NCBI GenBank assembly: GCA_015146655.1
Contig: VKHL01000054.1
Location: forward strand, 62,001-126,000
Origin: Ochromonas danica
Taxonomy: Eukaryota > Sar > Chrysophyceae > Chromulinales > Chromulinaceae
Reading direction: 5' to 3'
DNA length: 64,000 bases
The position numbers were made by a program, and so were the translations under genes. Of this stretch, positions 51,273 through 60,509 are shown piece after piece. The first letter of the stretch is position 1; every line of letters begins with the position of its first letter. Below the pieces are notes generated by a model. That model did no database searches, was not told where the DNA came from, and worked only from the letters and a program-made list of their open reading frames with translations.

Positions 51273-53693
51273 TTACAGCCCAAAGCGTTGCGCTAACACA
51301 ACTTTATTATTACCAGCAGTTTGCTTCATTGTATCTGGAATTCGCTGAATGAGATTCTCTTTCACGTCGTCAGGGAATTGTTCAAGCCCAGACACTTTTT
51401 TCACAAATTCCTGGGGATAAGTTGGGACGATATTCTTGATATCGTTTAGATTTGAGCCAATAGCCCGTAATGTCTCTGGATGAGGATGACCATGTGTCTC
51501 TGAATTGCAATTCGTACTAACGACGAGGTAATCACAGCTAATGCGATCAAGAAACTTTTTTGGGTGGTTATTTTCAGAACCATGATGGGGCAAATGAACA
51601 TAGTCGAAATAAAATCGGGAGCTAATTTCTTTACTTGGAGGCCCTTCTTCAAAACTTGTTTTTAACTCTCGCGAGGCATTGATTTTCGTAATCTGAGGCC
51701 TTCCTTTAAAAATAGTTTTGGACCCTGTCAAGGTATTGCTTTTCCTAATCGGAGACGCCCCCACAAAAGATGTTTGAAACTTTTCCAAGGCATTAATAAT
51801 ATCAGATCCATCAGCATCGCCAGAAAACAAGCAGGTTTTCAGGTAATCAGGCCTTTTAACATCTTGCATCATCATAATTGTCACAATACCCCATTTGTTG
51901 ATGGAAGTTAATTTTTTAATCGTAATATCACGAGCTTTATAGTCCTCATCAGCCTTCTTCAGCATTTCAGAAGACTTTATTAGATCCTCTTCAAGAGGCA
52001 ATAAACAAAAGACCGTGATATAAAAGCCATTGCAAGGAAGCTGAATATAATCAAAATTAGAACTGTAAACAGCAGTTTCTTCCCAACCTTTCCGAGTAAC
52101 AATGTTTTGCTCCTTCTGTTTATCTAAAATTCCCTTAGCCAGCTCACCTACTAAATTAGCTTGCGCACGAGTTCGTGTCAGTCTAACAGTTTGATCCTCC
52201 TGAGATGTAGCGACGGAATCAACAATAACATTATAAATGTAAGGATGCTTGGAAATATTCTTTGCTTTCCACTGAAAGAAGGATTGAAGTCCATTCACAT
52301 GGTCGCCATCACCATGGGTAAGAAGAATTAAATCAATTGAATACAAAGATTTCACATGATCCAAAAAGCATGGCGTGAAATTATTGCCACCATCAATAAG
52401 AATATTCATTTCGCCAAATTTTAACAAAGTACAATCACCACATTCAGCTTGCATAGGAATCACAGTAACATCCTCAAAACTCTCAGTTGAAAGCTCATCA
52501 TCCTGGGAATCATCCCACTTCGAAGCCACGTTTTCAGAATAGTCACTTAGATGGTATGGCTGCCTCCCACGAGTTGAGTCTATTGGAAGTAGAGGAAGAA
52601 GACCTTGATCGACAGACAAGCCCGGAAAATATTCTTGTAAATGACCATGAGCGTCAAGAACTCCAATAGAAAGGAATATCAATTCAAAATTATCAAACTT
52701 CAAAAATGAATGGCGAAACCAGTGATTGTTACCGTCTTTAGGACAAATTACTAGTTTCAAAAAACGTTTAAGTAAGTCACTTCGGTATCCAAATTCAATA
52801 TCATCTTTCAGTAAATTAAATTCTTCTTTTGTCAACAACGCCACTCCACCGCACTTTTCCGGTTTAGGTGCAAAAGTTGTCTCATAAAGTTCAATAATAG
52901 AATCAAGAGTTGAATGATTGGATTTGTCTTCTGAGATGAGAGAACACATTAGGAGGGCGTAACAACAATTTAGAATAATTCTGCCAATCTGAACTTTCGC
53001 ATTTTTACAGAGGTGTTTCACCTCTACAATATTAAGCGTTCCATCTTGCAAATACAAGTTTCCGTGGGAACAACCATGTCCACAATAAACAAAGAAATAA
53101 TGCGCGTCGAATGATTTTTCCATCATTGTCTTGAAAGCACTAACTGTTGGAGATACAAGCAACGTATAACGCAACGTGAAGTTTGAAGTGCTTCTGTTCA
53201 CAATTATTGGATAATTGAAATCGCGAAGGTCCTCCCCTTCCATGAATTGAAAGAACTGTAGTCTTTCCATAAACATCTGTTTGACATATTTATCAACATC
53301 ATCAAACCGCAAAACGCTGTCCACAGAACGCAAACATACTAAGGCATCATTAAGAAGATATGGATAGAGCTCCAACTCGGCAGCACCAAGAACAATAAAA
53401 ACTGAATAGACATTATGATGGGAAGAAAAGAATGATTGCTCTTTTGACGGACCAAAAGTGTTAGACTGTATTTGGTTGGAATACCGAGGGAGGAAAGAAG
53501 AGTATAATTGCTCTTTCGACGGACCAAAATTATTAGACGTTATTAATTCCTCTAATTTAACGAGTCGCGAAAGTATGTGGTGATTAATTTGGTTTTGGTC
53601 TGAATTGTCAATATCGAATTCGGTCATCAACACGGCTTGGACTTTTTCATCAGCTGTTCCATCATCTTCAACGACGGGGGAAGGTTCGTACAT
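51273..53693 (-). CDS. Caspase/CHAT-like plus ComEC-type metallo-beta-lactamase fusion protein
   Basis: This is a single exon with no intron. I place the start at 53693 (MYEPSPVVEDDGTADEK, 806 aa), since the 69 residues before it come from AT-rich non-coding-like sequence. Residues about 185-260 resemble a caspase/CHAT protease: YFFVYCGHGCSHGNLYLQDG (His about 204) and GRIILNCCYALLM (Cys about 242). Residues about 435-770 are a metallo-beta-lactamase of the ComEC/Rec2 type: GDCTLLKFGEMNILIDGG, LLTHGDGDHVNG (about 462), CLFSGDADG, VHLPHHGSENNHPKKF (about 702) and ETHGHPHPETLRAI (about 735). Two in-frame tandem duplications lie inside it. The combination recalls bacterial conflict or regulated-death proteins. 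Role and origin are inference. Confidence 0.72.
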   Translation of the reverse strand: MYEPSPVVEDDGTADEKVQAVLMTEFDIDNSDQNQINHHILSRLVKLEELITSNNFGPSKEQLYSSFLPRYSNQIQSNTFGPSKEQSFFSSHHNVYSVFIVLGAAELELYPYLLNDALVCLRSVDSVLRFDDVDKYVKQMFMERLQFFQFMEGEDLRDFNYPIIVNRSTSNFTLRYTLLVSPTVSAFKTMMEKSFDAHYFFVYCGHGCSHGNLYLQDGTLNIVEVKHLCKNAKVQIGRIILNCCYALLMCSLISEDKSNHSTLDSIIELYETTFAPKPEKCGGVALLTKEEFNLLKDDIEFGYRSDLLKRFLKLVICPKDGNNHWFRHSFLKFDNFELIFLSIGVLDAHGHLQEYFPGLSVDQGLLPLLPIDSTRGRQPYHLSDYSENVASKWDDSQDDELSTESFEDVTVIPMQAECGDCTLLKFGEMNILIDGGNNFTPCFLDHVKSLYSIDLILLTHGDGDHVNGLQSFFQWKAKNISKHPYIYNVIVDSVATSQEDQTVRLTRTRAQANLVGELAKGILDKQKEQNIVTRKGWEETAVYSSNFDYIQLPCNGFYITVFCLLPLEEDLIKSSEMLKKADEDYKARDITIKKLTSINKWGIVTIMMMQDVKRPDYLKTCLFSGDADGSDIINALEKFQTSFVGASPIRKSNTLTGSKTIFKGRPQITKINASRELKTSFEEGPPSKEISSRFYFDYVHLPHHGSENNHPKKFLDRISCDYLVVSTNCNSETHGHPHPETLRAIGSNLNDIKNIVPTYPQEFVKKVSGLEQFPDDVKENLIQRIPDTMKQTAGNNKVVLAQRFGL
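51637..51807 (-). repeat. Three 57-bp in-frame tandem repeats within the MBL domain
   Basis: Units 51637-51693, 51694-51750 and 51751-51807 share AGGCMTTC/AAAA...GTTTT...AAGGYATT...CTAATC in register. They encode three 19-residue units (INALEKFQTSFVGASPIRK, SNTLTGSKTIFKGRPQITK, INASRELKTSFEEGPPSKE). Divergence is high, so the expansion is old. Confidence 0.75.
53399..53542 (-). repeat. Two 72-bp in-frame tandem repeats in the N-terminal region
   Basis: The sequence ATTGCTCTTTYGACGGACCA recurs at 53435 and 53507, an offset of 72 bp. Each copy encodes FGPSKEQ with related flanks (SNNFGPSKEQLYSS and SNTFGPSKEQSFFS). Confidence 0.8.
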
Positions 53694-54479
53694 TATTATC
53701 TTATGCAGAGACAAAAAAAACAATTTAGAATATATAAATTCTGATTTAGAATATTTATATATAGAATATATAAACTCTAATATATAATAGAGCCAGAGCA
53801 GATCCAAGTTCAAGTCTGGCCAAATACACAGATTCTGGGTATTTGCGGTTGTTTGGTTTGGCATGGCAGAACAGGGAAAGGAAGGAAGTCCGTTGTTCAT
53901 GGCAATTTTGGCCCTTTTATCATGGGGTCGATGGCAACGTAGAATGTATCAAATTTAGAATTTCTTGAAGCTTCTTGTAGATCACGATCTTGCCGTATCA
54001 AATGGTCATATATAGTAACTACTCTTGAAAAGCAATCTATTGATGTGAATTTCTTCTCGGCGCAAAAGTAACGTAGTACTCGGTAACTTGGGATAGCATA
54101 AACTTGGGATTTGACCCTTCGGATCCCAAGTTACCGAATATGGTCAGTTTTGTAAAGGGTTATAACCTATCAAACGTGAGTTATAACCTGTCAAATGAGG
54201 GCAATTTGGGCCCTTTTTATAACAATCAATATCAGAGAGTTTATTCAAAAGTTTTTTAATTAAAGTATGTATTTTCTTCTCACTATCATACCTTATTAGA
54301 ATGGAGAGGTTCTATTCGCTAGATCTGAAGAAAGATCGTGTTCTATTGCAGTTTTGTTCATTTTTTGGATATGATCAGCCAAATCTTCTGTTATGGTCGT
54401 AATCAATGATGAATAATTATCTATTATCAACGTCTTTATTTGGTTATGCTACTCAATGATCTATTGTCATTTATCACCT
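53694..54479. other. Upstream part of the inserted segment, with repeats
   Basis: No gene is seen. It holds a TATAGAATATATAAA-rich stretch at 53729-53786 just before the fusion gene, a GGCAATTTTGGCCCTTTTAT element at 53901-53920 that recurs as a near copy at 54200-54220, a direct repeat GTTATAACCTRTCAAA near 54159 and 54180, and the inverted repeat listed next. Confidence 0.5.
54080..54137. repeat. 15-bp inverted repeat TCGGTAACTTGGGAT with a third partial copy in the loop
   Basis: 54080-54094 and the reverse complement at 54123-54137 match perfectly. AACTTGGGAT occurs again at 54101-54110 in the loop. It lies about 390 bp upstream of the caspase-MBL start. Confidence 0.7.
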
Positions 54480-54593
54480 TCACCTACATAATGGCAAGTG
54501 ACACGTTCTCCAAAGATGAGTTGCCCTTGGAAGAAGCATTTTCAACAATAGAGTCGTAGTTGGTGAGAGGAAGTAATGAGTGGTATATGACAG

Positions 54594-55057
54594 TTGCCTA
54601 GAGATATTCTTCACAGTGTTTATGGAGAGGTTGAGGTGGAAGGATCTGTGGATATAGCCTGTGTTGAGAAGAGATTTCGAGAAGCTTGGCTGTCCTCCTT
54701 GAATAACCTTAGCATATCAAGAGCTGATGTGGGTGTTTCTAATGCTAAATTCAGAGCATTTTCTGTACGTGGCTGGTGAGTCGCAAGGTATTGTATTTGG
54801 AAGAGTTTCCTGTTAGCGTGAGTGCTTTGGAAGATCTTGTGGGAGGAGGATTGGACATGGAATCCTACTGTCCAGCTCTTCGATCTGTTGCGATAGATAC
54901 AAGAACAACATCTGACCTCTCTAAGGAAGAGCAATTGAAAAACAATCTGTCAGTCTTATTGAGTCATTGTCATAATCAACAAAGATCCCCAAAGTTTTGT
55001 TTTATCTTTCTGTTGAGATTTCACCATTCACTGGACCTTCAAATATCTCATTCTTAG
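54594..55057 (+). pseudogene. Degenerate LRR-like gene fragment
   Basis: Two overlapping frames (54594-54779 and 54776-55057) together look like one protein broken by a frameshift: VEKRFREAWLSSLNNLSISR in the first, then VSVSALEDLVGGGLDMESYC and LSVLLSHCHNQQ in the second. The spacing of Leu, Asn and Cys (CPALRSVAI) is reminiscent of F-box/LRR proteins. No start or end is convincing. I treat it as a host gene remnant. Confidence 0.35.
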
Positions 55058-55060
55058 TAT

Positions 55061-55395
55061 TCGTAGATCACCCATAAAGCCCATATCACACAAAATCGAT
55101 AGTTCGTATCTTTTCATTGCAGCTTTTGAAAATACCTTTCATTTCTATAGATTCAGCGCGGCTTATCTTGCCACTGATGACTTGAAACGGCTTATAGATT
55201 CTTCATTCCAAGTCTGTATAGCATTGATAGATCGAAAGAAAAAAGCTCTTATACACCCAATTAGGGAATTTCTAATATGAAATGACTCCTTCTGATTGCA
55301 AATTTGTGAAGAGTTGATTAAGAAAGAAAGTCCTATTTTACGAGTTTGAAATCGCGAGAAAAAGAGCGCAAATTGCCTTCGCTGCTTCCTATAGC
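55061..55395. other. Right edge of the inserted segment
   Basis: This 335-bp stretch lies between the LRR-like remnant and the right duplicate. No gene is recognised; the minus-strand open frame here runs into the duplicated block. Confidence 0.4.
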
Positions 55396-55945
55396 ATAGA
55401 TGATAAGACAAGATAAGAGTACATGTAATGCTGGGGTGAATACCTGAGGTTGTGGTGCAGTAATTGATGAACAATCACTCATGATTGATTGGTATCTAGT
55501 CTATCTCTGTCTCTTGTTTGTTGATCCCGTTTCTTTAAACCGTCTACTGCTCGGATAAGTAGGACTTCTACTACCACAAAACATGACTTTTAAATCCAAA
55601 ATTATAACTTGGCCCAAAATGTTGTTTTGTTGGGTTAAAGGTTAAAGTGGTTAGTCTGAGGTTAAATATTGTATGCAATATTGCTATGAATCTTTTGAAG
55701 AAGTACAATCCATAATATGTTAATCACAAAAGCAATCACAATCATCAACCATCCTTTCCATTCAAACTTTCGAATTTGTTGATCAAGCTTTGCTCGAATA
55801 TCTGACATCTCCCACTTCGTTGTTCCTACATTAGATACATATGCATTACCAAGTTGAGGTCATTTATGGTCATTAGCTAGCAATTGATTCTTACCTGAAG
55901 GGGAGAAACAACAGCATTCAATATCAACTCCTGCTTGTTGCTTCA
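55396..55945. repeat. Right copy of the duplicated gene A / gene B junction
   Basis: This copy matches 50384-51209 but lacks most of gene A exon 1 (50471-50727) and about 20 bp of the gene A intron. It runs seamlessly into intact gene B. Confidence 0.9.
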
Positions 55946-56542
55946 CTAAGGCACGTAATGTGGTACCTTCCTCATCACAATCACTCACACATTGAAAAAC
56001 AGGTGGCGAGAGATATCTCCACAATATATGAACAAGACCTTTCAATAAGAGAATCCTATACAAAGACATGAGAATAAAGTCTAAGGAATAAAAAGCAAGA
56101 TTGAAAGGGGGAGATGAAAGTACCTGGAAAAGTTAAGAGTGAGATAGACCAAAATAGCTAAAGTAGTTTGTAATAGATAAGAATTCCAAAACCACTCTAC
56201 CATACAGGAACATGAATCATTGACAGAATGAAGTATACTCTCATTTGGACCTTCACATGTTGGAGAGCAGGTAGCTAGGTTAGAACAATTGAATAGTGCA
56301 GATGATGCCTGACCCATTAGTGCATTACTGACAATGGAAGAAGAGGTAGAAGAGTTGACATCATTATAGGAGAGTATCAAAGAATTTGATAATGATAGAT
56401 GTGATGATAGAGTCAAATTGCAACTATTCATCCAGTTGGTGTATTGTAAACTGATCTGACTAGGACACTGTTCATACAAATAGACACACACACACAGACA
56501 CACACACACAGACACACAGACACACACACACACAGACACACA

Positions 56543-56630
<88 letters not shown>

Positions 56631-59600
56631 ATCCTTATGTGAGAAAAACTGTGAGAAAACACCGTAAATGAGATATTACTAACCTCCATAGCTGCAACAT
56701 TCGCACATGTGTTATTTCCACCACTTTCCCAAAGACAATCTGTTATAGTAGAACAACTTTTATGAATCAAACAATCCATTACTTCGAGATTAACACAATC
56801 ATTAATCTTCATCCATGTTGCTCTTGTCGACTATAATGAACAAAGCAGACAGAAGAAAGACACAAACATTATGATGAATCATCTACACTACACTAACTCA
56901 TAATGAGATGGTTTTGCTTACTGTCAAAGAACTATTTGCATCCAATACATTCTGTAGAAAGGTAACATATGATTGCTTAGCATCAATAGAACCACTACTA
57001 CAATAGTTTTCTAGCTTGGTATTATATTTAGCAAGTGAACTTGTAAGATCACTATTACCATCGTTATAAGCATAGTTATAACTTGCAGCATAGAGATTAG
57101 AAGAAAGGAAAGTTGAATTGGTTGTATGTACAACACACATTGCTACATAACCTTGATATTCTGGTATTAATACCGCTAAAACGCACACACACACGTACAC
57201 ACACACGTTATGATTGAATGCACAGTATGGATTGGATTGTATGGACTTACCTATAACTAACCATATTACAAATATAATACAAGCTGTAATAACCAATAGT
57301 TGAACCCAAATAAAAGGTAATGCTCGTAAGAATAGACGAATATAGATAAACCATGGAGAATGTAGATCAGCACTATAATCATGACGATTTCTTAAATCTA
57401 CTTTAGGTAATGCAACTACCCCTCGTGCCCAAAATTTAGCAACTAATCGTATACTTTGTATGATGCGATAGATATAATCAAAGATATAGAGGATATTTTG
57501 GATAGAGAAGAATGAAGAAGTAAGTAAGGAGATATCAACATTATCCATATGAAAACTTGCCCAAGAAAGATGAAAAGAAGATGTAATTGCATTAAGAATG
57601 GTAATTGCACTACTATTGACTGCACTACTTGCAGTAGTTGTATCCACCTAGTAAACAACATACAGTATTACATGATGAAAGAGCATTAACATAACATAAT
57701 AATACACTAACTTAACATAATGCAACACAACATAACGTAACAAAACAATACACCAACAAAACATAACATAATAATGTGCCAACAACCAAACAACTACCAA
57801 GACAGGCAACTAATCAAAACAATCAAACCAAGCCAAACAAGGAAACAAACCACATCGCATAGTTTACATACCTTCACTGTGCTAGTGTTATACAGAGCAT
57901 TCTCTACTGAAGTTAAGAAATCAGTTGATTCATCTTGTTGATCTGATACTTCTGTTGTAATATTGCCACTATATTGAGGTGGATTATAATCATTTGGAGT
58001 CAAATTAATCGACTCTATAGCAGCTTTGATTTCATCTGACCAGGCTTTAAGTTCTTTTGCAACGTCTTGTAAAGCATCAGAGATTTCCATATCAATAGCA
58101 TCTTCTACTTCACTCAAACTATTCCACAAGTCAGTCGCATCTAATACCCATCCATATATCCATATCAAAAATCAATTGAGTTAGTTAAGACAGACATAGT
58201 AATAAGAAATGAAGACTATCTTCTATGAAGTAGTAGTAGATATAACTTACTTGGCATGGTTAGTATCTGGCCAACACCAGGTATAACAGGAATAGGAACA
58301 AACCAATCTGAAGGAGAGAAATCACACCAATCAGGATTAGCTTTACCACATAATGCACTACTAGCTCCAACTACTTTAAGACCTGTAATCAAGTAATTCA
58401 CTAATCCTCGTACACCTTCATAGAATTTCCCCATATTATCTAACGCCTTCTCTACCTGTATAATATAAGCTGCAAACATGGTTTCAAGTTCTGAGAGAGC
58501 GTTAGCTACAACTGTTATTCCTCTATTAGTTACAATAGTAGCATCACCATAGACAGAGGTAAGACTATTCTTCCATGGACAAATTGTATTAGGTTTTAGT
58601 GTTAAACATGCTTCAAGATCATTAATTGCTTTTTGAATGGATTGTAAAGAAGTTGTTAGAGGTATTCCATCCAATTCCAGACTAATGAATTTAGTCTTAT
58701 TATGAAGATACTCTGTATTATAACTTGATAATGCTTGAGCATAGTTAACTAACCGTATAACACGATTATTACTATTACTTGTATAATCTGTTGAAGTAGA
58801 ATAGACTGCATGATTAGTCGTACTACTATCATCTAATAAAGTTGATACAAGACTACGATTTTTCCCTTGACAACTATCAAAATATGACAAACTATAGTAT
58901 CCGTTATTCTTCCCACTACCACCACTACTACTACCACCACTAACACCATTGGTCCAAAGAGATAATAAAGTCATTAATTCTTGTTGATAACTACTATAAT
59001 TAGAAATCAAATTAGAGTATCTATTAGCATAGAGTGTATTCTGTGTGGTTAACAATCTTACACGTTCATTTTCAGTATTTTTCTTTGTTAATAAATCTTG
59101 AGAACAGACTTCCATTTGTTGATCAATACAATCTGAATAATGATTTTTTAATGTATTAATAGTCTTCCATGTATAGGAACAAGTATGAATAACAGATTGT
59201 AAAGTAGGTTTTGTTATGGTGTAACTTACAATATAGACTGTAATTTGTAGTGATGTCATCCATAAGAGAATTATAGCAAAACAACAAAGTATTAATCGAT
59301 TTAACCAAAGATGAGTATGATAGGTAGTAGTTGTTGTAGTGGTAGCATCGAGGATAGTTTCGTTTAATGTGTTTTTATTGTTGTTGTATGAGGATTCATT
59401 ATGATCACTCTTGTTCTCTTTGTTATTGTTATTGCTGCTTTTGTTGTTGTTGCTAGTAGCATCTGCTGTATACTGTCTGTTATTAGTACAGTTGATAGTG
59501 TCATTGTAGTCATAGTCACAGACACAGTGACACCAGCTGACCACCTCACCATTAACTTCACTGCGTTCTTCACTACTACCACCACTACCACTACCACTAC

Positions 59601-59817
59601 CAGTGCTTGCTGTGCTTCCTACACTACTCCCACTGCCAATCTTATTAGTACCGCCAATAGTAGCATTAGCATGCCCACTGATGTTGTTCCCATTAGAGTG
59701 ATGGAGAATAGAGAAAGGTTGAACATGAACAATGGGTCTTGCAATAGGATTACTCCTCATGAAGATCTGCTCACTTGTAGAAGAAATCTTCTTCTTGGTA
59801 AAGAGGTCTGTTGTCAT
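55662..59817 (-). CDS. Gene B: large multi-span membrane protein, unknown
   Basis: Eight exons on the minus strand (59817-58251, 58140-57872, 57647-57251, 57175-56922, 56830-56684, 56467-56124, 56055-55895, 55825-55662) give 1100 aa. An N-terminal Ser/Gly/Asn-rich cytosolic part precedes helix 1 (LILCCFAIILLWMTSLQITV). A long Asn/Cys-bearing ectodomain follows, then helices in WVQLLVITACIIFVIWLVIG, LLQTTLAILVYLTLNFSRIL and a last WLMIVIAFVINILWIVLL. The topology of a few helices separated by large Cys-containing loops recalls prominin/tweety-like proteins, but I do not assign it. Intron 3 (57176-57250) is 75 nt and stop-free, so retention is possible. Intron 5 carries a long CA repeat. Confidence 0.7.
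56483..56628. repeat. (CA)n microsatellite with CAGA interruptions, intron 5 of gene B
   Basis: This AC run of about 146 bp has CAGACACA interruptions confined to its left third. Confidence 0.95.
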
Positions 59818-60509
59818 ACTCTAGCAACTAGTCTATATTCGATGATGACCACGAAGAGATTGATGGACTTTCAATAATGAAAGATAATGACATCATCATT
59901 ATCATCATTCTCTCCTTGTTATGAGAGGTAACGACTATTTGATTGCCCCAGGTCCTCATCTGATAACACAGTGGAAGAAGGGCAAGGTCTGTCATCAAGA
60001 CCACATCCATCATAACATGGACACCAAGGACCAATTGGGAAACGCGCTTTTTACTCGAAATAAAAACGTGTTGAAAAGAGAAGTGAAGATATTGTTGTGT
60101 TGCGCGGAATCGACGCATGGTTACCATTCTACCTTTTTTTTGATATCACAAGATATCCGTGTAAACGTTAACAAAATATTTTATGACTAAACTGGTGTCT
60201 AAAAAAGGATATTGATAATGAAGATATGGACAACCAATAACTGACAGACAGACAGTGTCCAGCCAGTTGCAAGTCCTTAACAAGTTTCTTCTTCTTCAGT
60301 GGATAACCGCAATTTCTGGTTTTGCAAACGAGTCGCCTGTCAAAAGCAAGTAAACAAGTGTAGGACCCACATTGAACGATGTTTTTTTTAACAGATTCAT
60401 TCACTCTCCATTGATCTCTTCCATAGTGAACGATTATCATTTCTTATTATCTCTTTCAGCGCAATGATCAAAACAATACAAAATCAAAAACCAGAAATTA
60501 AGCTATCCA
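59818..60509. promoter_or_regulatory. Gene B promoter and Deg1 3' flank
   Basis: This 692-bp interval contains AACGCGCTTTTT at 60041-60052, about 225 bp before the gene B start, and AACGTTAAC near 60163-60171. No gene is supported. Confidence 0.4.

Noticed and set aside
53694-53900. N-terminal extension of the caspase-MBL frame
   Set aside because: It is Tyr/Ile/Lys-rich, matches the AT-rich TATA-like upstream sequence, and is followed by a better start at 53693.
55163-55474. Minus-strand frame of 103 residues
   Set aside because: It crosses the boundary of the duplicated block and has no domain.
56428-56625. Cys-Val repeat frame within gene B
   Set aside because: It is a microsatellite in intron 5; the flanking exons splice to a coherent protein without it.
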